Part shown: piece by piece, positions 10,824 to 21,318 of the stretch
How positions within the stretch are numbered: position 1 is the stretch's first letter
Layout of the letters: each line of letters begins with the position of its first letter
From: Acanthococcus lagerstroemiae
Lineage: Eukaryota; Arthropoda; Insecta; Hemiptera; Eriococcidae
Assembly: GCA_031841125.1 (NCBI GenBank)
Contig: CM063106.1
Location: 18,724,001 to 18,788,000 of the forward strand
Direction: 5' to 3'
DNA: 64,000 nucleotides
Program-made: the position numbers and the translations under genes
The notes under the pieces: generated by a model
What the model saw: only the letters and a program-made list of their open reading frames with translations
Databases searched by the model: none
Told to the model about the DNA's origin: nothing

Positions 10824-11225
10824 GGAGGGACGCCTTGGGGCCGGGCCCGAGCCCCAACGGTGCGCGCGTCCTACCAGGGCCACCATGGGGTTCCCTACTG
10901 ACCGAGGTCCGCACTCCCAGAGCGCACGCCTGGAAATTTCAGGTCCCCCACGGCCGGACGCGCTGCCTCTCTTCACTCCCCCTCACCTCCTCGTCTTGGT
11001 CCGTGTGTCGACGCAGGCAGGTGGTGACGACGGGTGAGCCCTGCCGGTGGGTCCGCAGTGCAGCTGCAGCAGCTCTTCTCTAGGATGGTACAGAGTTCTC
11101 CCCCTGTTTGATGGTGTGGGCCGAGCTTGGTGAATCGCCGGCCTTCCGTCTCGACCACTCCGTCTCCATCTTCTTCTTCATGAAGGCCGAGACAAAGGCC
11201 GACACCCGGTTCCAACTACTTCCGT
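10824..11225 (-). pseudogene. R1-clade retrotransposon, extreme C-terminus of ORF2 plus 3' region
   Basis: On the minus strand the segment from 11216 downward reads NRVSAFVSAFMKKKMETEW. This matches the C-terminal tail of the first R1 relic (11122-11217 here against about 675-770 there, over roughly 90 bp). Below 10973 the sequence is GC-rich with no long frame and would be the 3' untranslated region. It is therefore a strongly 5'-truncated insertion of a relative of the element at 671-1925. Open frames on the plus strand across this segment are shadows. Confidence 0.7.
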
Positions 11226-12800
11226 TCTTCGTAAATATTCAAAATTTTTTCTTTAGGCGCACCTAAAATACACCAGTTGTAGTTCTAGACTGAATCACTA
11301 AGGGATTACAACTCACATTCAGAATCAGAAGTGAGCAAGTAAGTTCGCGAAAAATCCATTTGAGTTCATTAAACTTCACATTCTCGAAAACTTGGTTCAT
11401 GTTCTCGGAAATGAAAGTTTGCATTCACGAACTGAAATCAATCTACGGATGATCAGTTTTTGGTAAGATTTTTTTCTCCTATCTTAATTGGCCTTATTTG
11501 ACATTATTCAAAATAATTGTCTTTTATTGATTTTAACTGACCTTTCTCCAGTTAGTTAACTTTAATTAACTTAGTTGGTTTAGTTGACCTGTTAACACCC
11601 GGCTTTAGACGTGTTCAAGGCATTTCGAGTTTCGGAATTCAGACTTCTTTCAAAATTCTCTAATTAACAAGACGTCTCTGAAACTCTTCTAGACGTGTAT
11701 TATATTTAACTTCGAAGCCTTTTTAGACACGTTTGAGACTATTCCACAGACTCACTATACTCTTTTCCAGACTTTACTTGGTTTCTACCAGACTCTAAGA
11801 TTCGTTTTATAATTTAAAAATGTCGAAACGAGTCTTGAACAAACTTGAGCAAGCCATAAACGTTTTTAACCAATCACAGAACAGTCTTAAAAAGCTCAAT
11901 CAAGCCAGAATCAGGCTTAAACAGGCCCGAAAGAGTCTTATAAAGGCAATCCTAAAAGTGTGCGTTTCTAGGGTTCATACCTAAAAGAGTCTTGGACATT
12001 CTGAAAAGGTTTGAACAATATTGTGAAAACCTTATAGAGCCTCAAGACGTTGTAACTCTGTTTGAACGAGTCTCAAGAAATCATAATTATTGTGAATAGG
12101 CTCGGAGAAGACTTGATAGGAGTCTGAAACGGCCTCAGAGAAGCTTCAAACATGTCTGAAGGAATTTTACAGAAGTTTTGAAAAGTCCTGAATAAGTTTA
12201 CCAAAGCCCTGAAGAATCTTACAAAGTTATAGAACCATGCGATTGAGTCTGCGAAAGTGTGAAATCAGTATAAAAGTCCAAAACAGTCACAGATTTAGAG
12301 AGAAGAAAAACAAAGCTTAGCTAGTCCAAAAGAAGTCTTGAAATAATCTCATGGAATTCCAAAGAATCTTCGAGTTCAAGAAAACTCTCGATCACGCCAG
12401 GGATAACCTTGAACAAGTTCAAAAGAGTCATAAGCATAGAAGAATCTTAAAGAATGTATGTATGACTTCTGCTCCAAAAATCTTAAACAAAGCCAGGTAA
12501 CAGTTACAAAAGTCTTAGAGAGTCTAGAACCTCCTTCCCCTTCCTCCCCATGCAAAAACCAAAAAAATAAAAGTCTTTAAAAGTTTTTATAAGGTCTGGG
12601 ATAGTTTTGAACTGGTTCGAAAGAATGTTAATGAGTTTTAAACATGTCTTGAAAAATCTCAGACGAGCTTTTGGATCAGTATTAAAAATATGTAACCAAA
12701 TCAGAATAAAAAAGAAAAATTCAAACCGTATCTGGATTTCCCTAATATTTCTCTATGAAATTAGGCTCACGTTATTTTTCAAAATGCAGCATTCTAGTTG
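11226..12800. repeat. Degenerate short-period tandem repeat field
   Basis: From about 11620 to 12660 the DNA is made of loosely repeated 15-30-bp words such as 'aaagagtcttgaa', 'aagtcttaaa' and 'gaacaagtt', all on one strand. The same wording recurs at 62125-62290. No gene is visible. It is an old simple-sequence-derived or satellite-derived field. Confidence 0.6.
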
Positions 12801-13821
12801 GGACTAACTTGGCATGAATCTATTGAACGGTGGAGGGAGGGAGGGGGGCTGGAGGCACATGGGTAAACGGCTCACACTGTTTCCGATGTCTAAAAATTTT
12901 CACCGTTATGTATTGAATTTTTGAACGCTATTTGTAGTGAATTTGACATCAGAGTCATTCCATATGCCACTTTGAACGGCTTCTGTAGTCGACCTTTTTG
13001 AATCCTACCAAACTAGCACAGAAGGATTGAAACCATTCCAGAAGTACGCTTGCACGATCGTTTTGCAAAATACCCGTCCACTTTTGATTTCTTTTATTTC
13101 CACCAAAAATTAGTCGATTCGAAATACATTATTGTTTTTTCGCTCTATGATGTCAACGAACGGAACTACGACGAATATTGTTGTAGAAGTTCAGGTATAA
13201 AAAATAATTTTCGATATCTGAGGCTACACTGCCGTGAAACAAGTTTTCAATGTAGCACAATATGAAGGTACGTTCAGGCGTGCCGTGTATCAAAAAATTT
13301 CAAAAAGTTAATGCAACTGCATCTTGCGCAACGAAGTTTTTATTGATTTCCACACTTCTAATTTTCTAGACTAAGGGCAGTTTGGAATGACGTTCCTCAA
13401 ATGTTTCAAAAAAACCTAAACGAATAAACTGATTTGGTCGAATTCAAGGTACTTGTTAATTTATAATATTCGCCTTTATTTTTTGGAATCGGACGTAAAG
13501 AGAAGCACACACGGAAATAGGAATAAGAAATTATAACAAGGAAAAAAATGTACATAGATTTTTGATCTACATCAGAATTATCAGATTGGGCGATAAATCG
13601 CAAAATGGGCTACTTGAAGACTGATTCTGGGACCGGCAAAATAAGCTTCCGACAGATCGCAGATTAGGCGACTTGAGGTTATTTTACCGGATTCTCATAA
13701 TTTTGAAAATTTCATCATAATGAACGATAAGGCCTTTGAATTTAATGGTCTTCTATTGTGTGCGTAAATACACACTGATAACGGATAACGAAAAAAATAA
13801 TACAAAAATTTAAGGCGATTT
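12801..13821. other. Non-coding stretch
   Basis: A purine-rich G-run region is at 12830-12850. No coding, RNA or mobile-element signal that I can support. Confidence 0.4.
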
Positions 13822-14545
13822 TGAGCGATATTGGTACGCTATGTCAGTTATGTCTTAAAACTTGGAAAACTTTTATGTTAGAACAGATGATGTTCTTGAA
13901 AGTAGCTGATCTGCCCCTTTTTAGTATATAGAGAGATAAGTCTTTTTATTAGCGCCCCCCTCCCAAGGGTAGGCTACCACTGGAGAAATAAGGAGTTAAG
14001 GGGCAGGGTAGGCAACCCGCAGTGAATTTTTTCTCCCGGAGGCAGTGGCGGCGGCGGATTTTACCGAGCTCCCTCCCCCACCATGAACCCCCTCTCGTAG
14101 GCAACTCGCAGTGGGTTTTTTCTCCCGGAGGCAGTGGTGGCGGTGGCAGCCGTCCTCCACCATGAACCCCCTCCCAAAGGTAGGCTACCACTGGAGAAAT
14201 GAGCAGTTAAGGGGCAGGGTAGGCAACCCGTAGTGGTGTTCTTTTTTCTCCCGGAGGCACTGTGCAGCCACGCAGCCATCGCCTATGATTTATCTTAAGT
14301 TAGACTATGTGTTATATCTTGCGACTTGAGATCTTGGAGATTATGGGTAATTATTATGTCATTATTCATTATATGACTTTTTATGCCTTATTATGTTGGT
14401 TATGTCTTAAAACTTGGAGATCGTTTATGTTAGAACAGATTATGTCCTTGAAAGAAGCTTACCTGCCCCTGCAATTTTTTCTGATTTTTAGGTAGGCAAC
14501 CCGCAGTGCGTTTTTTTCAGGAGGGGGAGGAGGAGTTTTGGTTTT
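13822..14545. repeat. Compound tandem repeat, GC-rich core with duplicated flanks
   Basis: Two levels are visible. A word GGTAGGCAACCCGCAGTG, followed by a T-run and CTCCCGGAGGCAGTGG, recurs at about 14007, 14096, 14217 and 14490. A longer unit starting GGTAGGCTACCACTGGAGAA recurs at about 13969 and 14178. The outer flanks are also duplicated: 'ttatgtcttaaaacttgga' with 'atgttagaacagat' occurs at about 13850 and 14400, and 'tatatagagagat' at about 13926 and 14549. The unit was therefore duplicated with its surroundings, then trimmed. Open frames across the GC-rich core are repeat-encoded and not genes. Confidence 0.8.
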
Positions 14546-16532
14546 TAATATATAGAGAGATTGGTGTGCCTGATTTGCGATTTCAATTCGAAAAAATCTG
14601 GACACCCTAATCTGAACTTAGAGGATTCAAATCATTTTTTTAAATATTTGTATCTGTGATTCGATTGCTATTTTCGATGACCTGTAAGAAAAGTATCCCT
14701 TTTCTGGCGCAGTATTTGTATCTGTAATTTAAATCACTTTTTTTTAGGATTTTGCCCGCTCTTGATGGAACAGACACAATTTCATTGAAAAAGTGAGAAA
14801 TTCATCATGGAAAATCACGAGAATTTTGAATATTGAATCGATTTTACTGCAATTCAATAAATATAGGTTTTTGACTCAACTACTACTTAATTATCCACAT
14901 AAGATAAGCGCAAACATTTAGGTTAAGCTTGAAGGGCTGAACATCCTTAATTCTTTGAAAGTCCTCCAGGAAACTAGGAAATTATACGAGCGGAAGAATT
15001 TTCAGTATTATCTTGATACTTGTCAGTTCCTCACGATAGGTCGGCTATTTGCGTTTATGATCACCCACCGATATCTGATTTCCAGCCTGTCATTCTTCCT
15101 CCAATTTTTCTGGTAGGAAAACATTACGATGGAAAACTGGGGTCCTTTCGACAACTACTGAACTGACTTTCCTGAGATTCCTCAGGGTTCGATCCTAAGT
15201 AATCCTTTTTTTCATGAAGTGTTGAGAAACCATAACCCCATCTCCCACTCCTGTCGTCAGGGAAAGAATAGTAGCTGAAATTATAAGGGAGGCGTTCCAC
15301 GACGAACTTTGTACACCAATTTCAAGCTCCACGTATGAAAATGAATCAAAGGACGAAATAAGAAACTTTGAAACGTCTACGCGCTATGTTCAATTCACCT
15401 ATCCGTATTTCTTTGGCCACAAAGTCATCACGTTTTAGCAAGTTTGGTAAAACGATATCGAAAGCACGAGTTCGTATATATACACTCGTATACAGAGCGA
15501 TCATTAATTACTCTACGATGCAGAATTATTACACCCATCCGTTGCGAAATACTTCGTACAAATTAGAATATAATTTAACCGAAGCCAGCAGGTATAACCG
15601 ACATTTCGTAAATTGCTACTGATATAGAGTACAGCCATATACATTACTGTACATACTTCGGCACCTAACAAACGATCAGTACTCAGGGGTCAGTGGGGTG
15701 GATACCGAACACAACAAAAAAGAACCTTCGAGATATACAAAATGCACTGGAAAGAATTCGAGAACATAATATCCAGTGTACCACACATCAAGATGTTTTA
15801 TGGCAACCGGTACACGTTATAGAAGTATTTCACTTCCCACGCGTGTCTTCGCGAGTTATTAAAAATCTAAGTAACCACCTGCTAATTACAGGTTTGAAAA
15901 ACGTATACCGATTCAAAACCGTTTAACCCGTGAACTAGATCGTCAGTCGGCAACCCGAGATATGAGTACGATTACAAGAGAACGCGGATCGCCGCATGAG
16001 ATACCGTTAAATTTGCGAACTTCAAGGATTTGTTTGGCTCTGCATAGCTGCATACCTCGTACCTCGTACTCGCTTCTTCCTCGACACTCTGCCCGTTCGC
16101 GGAATCGACAATTAAGCAAAGCATAAAACCGAGGAATTCTGCGTGCAAACCATATCCGGCCCGTCTTAGACTGCCTGTTTCCAGTTTAATTAGTTCACTA
16201 ACCTTTACTCGGCTTCCATCAATCAGTCGCTTTAAATGTAACTAACAGAGACGGTGGCTGCTGGAGGTCGTTTGCTGGTCAAAGAAATGTGTAGTCGAGA
16301 TACTAGTTGCATAACATAGGAGATATCCTGCATTTTTTAATGCAAACTGATTTTCCAAAAACATTTTTTTTTCCCCACAGAAATTGTAATCATTTTGAGA
16401 TATTAGTACCGTCTGGCAGAGTGGCTCAACTCTGACAAACCTATCAAGCCGCCATGCATCTATTGAGTGAGTTATTTATGTTCGAATATCACTGTTCAAG
16501 TTCCAAGCAAAATAAATCGTAAATATAAAGAA
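14546..16532. other. Non-coding stretch
   Basis: Short open frames at 15368-15622 and 15693-15926 show no recognised similarity. The interval 15900-16260 has somewhat higher GC. No gene is supported. Confidence 0.4.
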
Positions 16533-16695
16533 AGAAAAATGCTCATGTCCTCATAGCTTTTTTGGGGGGGAGGGGGCAATTTACATACCACAAACTCGCA
16601 TAAAAAGAAGAAAAAATTCTCACGTCATCATTGCTCTCTTTTTTCGGGGGGGGGGGGGGGGAGAGAGGCAACTGACATATTACAAACTCGCTACA
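16533..16695. repeat. Two-copy tandem duplication (~85 bp) with G-runs
   Basis: The first copy (about 16533-16605: 'tgctcatgtcctcatagctttttt', G-run, 'caatttacataccacaaactcgc') is followed by a second ('tctcacgtcatcattgctctctttttt', G-run, 'caactgacatattacaaactcgc', about 16616-16692). The G-runs are at about 16563-16576 and 16646-16661. Confidence 0.8.
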
Positions 16696-17864
16696 AAAAC
16701 GCTCCTCCAGCTTTATATCGTCGCTCCATTTTCTCAGCGCATAGATATTGTAAGGTTTACTTTAATTTGTTTCAGTAAGCATAAATTGATTTTACACAGT
16801 TCTTTTTCTTCATTTATATCAAGCCATTTGCTACCAGGTGAAAATTATTCTCATCCACGTAATTCACCGGTTTGTTTCTTAATTACCCGGTTTAATGTCC
16901 GGTTTCCATTTCTGTGGAGATGAAAAATTCAGTCTTATTAACGACGACTCCCCCTCCCCTCTATGTTTCTCCACATTGGGAAAACGATCCTTGTTTACAG
17001 TTCCATACAATTGGCCGCGTATACGTCAGTACCTACTTTTCTTTTCTAACGTGTTCAAAGAATTATTAAAAATCACGAAGCTTTGTTCCGATGCTAGTTT
17101 TCATTTCATTTTTATTACACCTAGCTTATAGTTAAAAGCAATAAAAATATTGTTTCATGTTCTAGGGTGCACTGATTAAATAAAGCTCAGGGGTCAACTG
17201 CCTATCTGCCAATACCTACCTGTCTTTCTGCTGGTTTCTCCAGCGATGATCTTGTGGTTTTCAGATCTTTACTCAATAAGAGAGGAGAATTCATTACCAG
17301 TAGACACTGGAGTACTTGGCGTTAGCCGCTTCACTAGGAATTTGGTCACGGTGCTTTCACATACGTAAGAACTTGAGAGGACATCCGATTCAGAATTTAA
17401 AAATTTCCAAAAAAATGGGATCCCTTCGTGTACCACCGAATACCTTACGAGGAATCACTTCCTCTCGTCATGTATCGTGCCAGTAATACTATATTTCGTT
17501 AGCAGCATCTATTTGTAATTTGAACTTTTTTATGAACTGGATAAAACAATCATGGATGTATTTCTCTAAAAACGGAGCTCGTGAGATTTTGTGATGCTTC
17601 CCGAGGAATCTTTCAAACTTTTATTTAGAATTCAGTTTCTGATTAAGCTAGAGTCATTCAGTCATATTATAAATTCATTTAAGAAAATCGAACAATAGTT
17701 TTGTAAATGATCACTACGAAGCTCTCTGCAAGGCGATACTGGAATGTTCATCAAACAATCTGCACATAGAATCTAACGGGCCACGAAACACAGAAATGGC
17801 AACGCATAAACAAAACCTCAAAACCTCTGGATAACCAGAAAGAAACTTTTAAATAAGGAAAACA
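16696..17864. other. Non-coding stretch
   Basis: No supported gene. The 78-codon open frame at 16895-17131 shows no recognised motif. Confidence 0.4.
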
Positions 17865-18405
17865 AAAACGCAAAGGACAAGGTTGAGTTGAACATCGTAT
17901 CGAAAAAAATTAAATTTCTGCAAAGAGAGAAGGAATATCAATGGAGGCATGACATGATCAGCTCGTTCTAGAAGGTGTCCAAAATAAGCTCAATAGAAAC
18001 TTAACTCTAGAATCTAAACCAACTTATCTGTTAGACAAAACAGGTAAGAAGATCTATGATAAGGAGAAGATAAACTCACTGCAAACAGAATTCTACAAGG
18101 AACTATACAAACCCCCACCAGGGAGGCATGGCGCACTAAAGCGAAAAGGTTAGGAACAGATAGGAATATCAGAAACATCAAAAACCCCTTTTTGAAATAG
18201 GAAATCAGTAGTTCAAAATTTAAACAAAAATAAAGCCCCAGGGAACGATCGTATGAGGAACGAGCACATAATTATTGGCGGAGAGGGGATGATCGACGCA
18301 CTAACTCATTTATTCAATGAAAATGTTCACGTCAGGTGAATTCCCGAAAAGGTGGGACTGTTCGGACATCGGCTTACGCTTCAAAAAAGGGGACAGATAG
18401 GGTCC
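17865..18405 (+). pseudogene. RTE-type retrotransposon, linker and RT N-terminus (broken)
   Basis: Across three frames the plus strand reads KFLQREKEYQWRHDMISS, then KPTYLLDKTGKKIYDKEKIN and LQTEFYKELY. Further on come NKAPGNDR-like residues, EHIIIGGEGMIDALTHLFNE, and FPKRWDCSDI followed by FKKGDR near 18385-18397. This is the region from behind the endonuclease to the RT fingers of RTE-type elements. Frameshifts and stops are frequent. The homology stops at about 18400, at the point where NYRPISLL would be expected. Confidence 0.8.
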
Positions 18406-18842
18406 GTTTCCCCAGCAGCACCCATTTCAGATTCGAAGTTCAAAATTTCAAGATCGTCAGTGCTGGTTAGTGCCATACAAATTTTCGCTAGTGCTGCCCC
18501 CCTTCCATACTTTTTAAAAAGTTAATTTGGGCACTGCCGGGAATCGAAATTATATAGTACACAGCTTTCCTCGTACTTGAAAATATGGAACTTCTTAACT
18601 TAAAAGATTTCAGATCTGAATTCAAAAAATAGCTTTTTGACCATACTATTACAGCGAGGAATTCCTCTTTGACACGGAGTCAGTTTTGGAACCACCTTAA
18701 ACCCCTGAAAACCCCCGCTTTCCCTCATTAGGTGCTAATCTCGGTAGTAATAGGTCCCGTACTCTCCAACCCCACCACCACTCATCCCTCTCGTGTCTGG
18801 TCCTTTCCGCTAATCTCTACAATTGAACTTCATATTTTCATA
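18406..18842. other. Unrelated segment between two parts of an RTE relic
   Basis: About 440 bp with no RTE similarity, separating the RT N-terminal piece from the C-terminal piece. It contains 'gtcagtgctggttagtgcc' and a C-rich stretch but no terminal repeats that I can define. Confidence 0.4.
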
Positions 18843-18990
18843 GAACGATGGGTGGAAGGAAAAAATTGGGTGGGTCGGCAAAGATTCCAGTACGTTCAAT
18901 AGATAGTCGAGGATGTCAAATGTAAGATTTATTTGGGAATGAAAAAACTCGCACAAGACAAGGAAGAATGGAGAGCTGCATCACTAAACT
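18843..18990 (+). pseudogene. RTE-type retrotransposon, extreme C-terminus
   Basis: The plus strand reads a Gly-Arg-rich start, then IVEDVKC, YLGMKKLAQDKEEWRAAS with one frameshift. This is the usual closing segment of RTE-like ORF2 (a basic GRP segment followed by a DR..WR.A motif). It is in the same orientation as 17865-18405 and lacks the intervening palm and thumb. Confidence 0.7.
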
Positions 18991-18994
18991 TATC

Positions 18995-19500
18995 ATCATC
19001 AACAACTATATTCCTCTACTTTTTCCAGCTTTTGACCATCCAACCAGCAGTCCTCTTCCTTCAGATTCATCACCACTTTTGTTTTGAATAAGTTCATAGT
19101 AAGGCCTACTTTCCTACTTTCTTTGTTGAGATCATTTGTCATTTGATCCGGTTCATCCATGTTGTTACTCAATAGAACTATTATATCGTCTGCGCAGCGT
19201 AGGTTACTCAACAGCATCCTTATCCCCTTTCCTCCCATTCAAAATTCCTAAAAATTCCTTCCAAAACTGCAGTGAATAAATCGAGTGACAAAAGATCCAC
19301 CTATTTTATTCCTTTTTGAATTTCAAACTTTTTGCCCTCTTTGTGCAATCTTACGTACGTCGTTGTCCGTCTGTACCATTTTTTTTAAATTTTCATAATC
19401 TCCTCTTTAAGCTCCTGATTTTTAAAGCCCTCAGACCGAATCATGTTTACTGTAATCTATAAACATCATGCACAGCAGCATCATCCATTTTACTAATTCA
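18995..19500 (-). pseudogene. RTE-type retrotransposon, palm segment, inverted
   Basis: From about 19490 downward the minus strand reads LCMMFIDYSKHDSV (motif A region), then KKFEIQKGIK, LFTAVLEGIFRNFEWEGKGI, and the active-site box LRCADDIIVLLS near 19190-19210 (FADD changed to CADD). It continues NDLNKESRKVGLTMNLFKTK and KVEEYSC, ending near 19000. It supplies the protein region missing between the two plus-strand pieces at 17865-18405 and 18843-18990. It lies in the opposite orientation. Confidence 0.85.
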
Positions 19501-19686
19501 ACACGATTTTTCCGACCGGACTCAATATTTTGGAAGCTTCGAAGCAGAATTACAGATTTCGTTATGGGGAATCCCATGTTAACTGGATCTCCTCGGCGGG
19601 ATTTCTCAAAATAGTTTGATTTCAAGAAATTTTTAGCTGGTGCGTTGTGAGACCAAAAAGTGAAAAGGAATACGTTTAGTAAACGA

Positions 19687-19688
<2 letters not shown>

Positions 19689-19722
<34 letters not shown>
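19689..19722 (+). repeat. Poly(A) tract (~34 bp)
   Basis: An uninterrupted A-run preceded by 'aagtgaaaaggaatacgtttagtaaacgac'. It could be the tail of a retroelement inserted on the plus strand, but no element body is recognisable upstream and no target duplication is evident. Confidence 0.6.
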
Positions 19723-19723
<1 letters not shown>

Positions 19724-19834
19724 AGAAATTCCTAAATCTTTGATGCTTTCAAATGACAGAACCGATCTGACGCCGAGTCGAATTTCGGACAGTATTGACA
19801 TGGAGGCACGAAACACATAATTCTACGCGTAGAT

Positions 19835-20425
19835 AAACGTAATTTTTCAATTTTCCCGGGCAAGTTCAAATTTGTTATCAAAACTGAGGTCGAGTGATGT
19901 TTTGATAAATTTCACCAACGTACCAACATACACTCTAATTTTTGGGCCTACTTCCTTGACAATGGAGCGTCATCGCCAAATTTGGTCAAATAATTTTGAA
20001 TCAGCGTGAAAAACTGAGTGGAAATGGATCGTCAATTCGATGTTTTGATTTTTGAGAATTTCGCAAATTTCTCTCTATTTTATACACTATACATCTTGTC
20101 TTTGTCTTTGGGAGAAAAAATTTTTCGAGGGCTACGGCATCGAAACCTGATCAAAAATTTTCAATTTCTCGTGACAAATTGAAATTTGCCGTCAAAACTG
20201 GGGAAGAGTAATTTTTTGAGAAATTTTATCAACAAGTACTCCAATTTGCGAGCCTATCTTGGCAACGGAGCGTCGCCGCCAAATTTGTTCAACAAATTTT
20301 AAAACAGCATGAAAAATTGAATGAAAATAAGTAATCAAATCAATCTTTTTGATTTATCAGAAGTTTTCGAATTTCTCTATACTAACCTATAATCGTATCT
20401 TTTTGTGGGCGAAAAGTTCGAAATG
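19835..20425. repeat. Tandem duplication, two copies of ~305 bp
   Basis: The unit at about 19845-20110 aligns with about 20158-20420, at an offset of 303 to 314. Shared words include 'tcaaaactg', 'caa(t/c)ggagcgtc', 'gccgccaaattt(g)gtcaa' and 'tttgatttttgagaattt'. The copies differ at roughly one base in five. It is a short satellite-like array; no coding role is visible. Confidence 0.75.
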
Positions 20426-20719
20426 CGCGAAAAGAACCCTGCGTCGGATAGAAATCGGGTAAGTGTGAAAAGTACCCGCATAGCCGACCACCGATACCGA
20501 TACGATATCGGCCCGACATCCATCATTCGAGTGAAAAGGCTCTCAGAACACCCTAAAAAATATTTTATCTATTTCAGGTTCCTCAACAACCATCTGACAA
20601 TTATAGAGGGACTGTTCTTAATTATTATTACAAACTATGAGGAAAGGAAAACAAAAAAGAAAATATAGAATAGGTGCATCAGTTCTCCTCACCCCCACTT
20701 AAACTTGGACCTGCCAGTA

Positions 20720-21318
20720 TCAAATATGACAGTTAGCCTTTGCGCATAGTCCAAGGAATTTCCCAATAATTCTAATTATGTTATTTACAGGAAACAGTTC
20801 CATTTTAGCCATTCGATATCGATGTAGTGGAAAAATTATCTTTTGCCTTGAATTAATTTTTGAAACCCCAAAGTTGAATCTTCCTAACAATTTTTCATCT
20901 GAATATTTCTATGAATAAGGTCATATACGAGCATTCCAGCTGTTATTTCCCTTCATCTGTCTAATGCGTGAAGCTCATAACCTGTTAAGATTTCTTCTTG
21001 GGATAACTTTTCTGGGTAATACTCAAAATCTTTGAAACAGAGACATTTCAGAAATCTAGATTGTATTTTTTCAATTTTACTTATTAATTTTTTTGTACGT
21101 GGAGACCAAATCAATACCCCATATTCCAAAATGGACCGAACAAATGAGAAATAAATTTTAATGTACTGATTTTTTTCGGAAACATGCAGTGTTTCTTACA
21201 TCGTTCACCTCGCTTTAGTTAGAGTCTCTTCAACGTCCTCATTGAAGGTGAGCTCTTTATCTGAGAGAACCCCAAGTCCCTAACCCTATCAAGTCGAGCC
21301 AGAGCTACCCCATTGATG
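20720..21318 (-). pseudogene. Jockey/CR1-like reverse transcriptase, C-terminal part (broken)
   Basis: From 21315 downward the minus strand reads YTINGVALARLDRVRDLGVL, then SDKELTFNEDVEETL. It continues QYIKIYFSFVRSILEYGVLIWSP and KKLISKIEKIQSRFLKCLCF, and ends with LGRFNFGVSKINSRQKIIFP and HRYRMAKMELFPVNNIIR. This is the thumb and C-terminal domain of a Jockey/CR1-type LINE. The reading frame meets the foldback element at 21319. It continues the protein whose palm is at 23716-24045, so the two were one element before the insertion. Confidence 0.85.

Noticed and set aside
13949..14279. Pro/Gly/Ser-rich minus-strand frames
   Set aside because: They are products of the tandem repeat and not genes.
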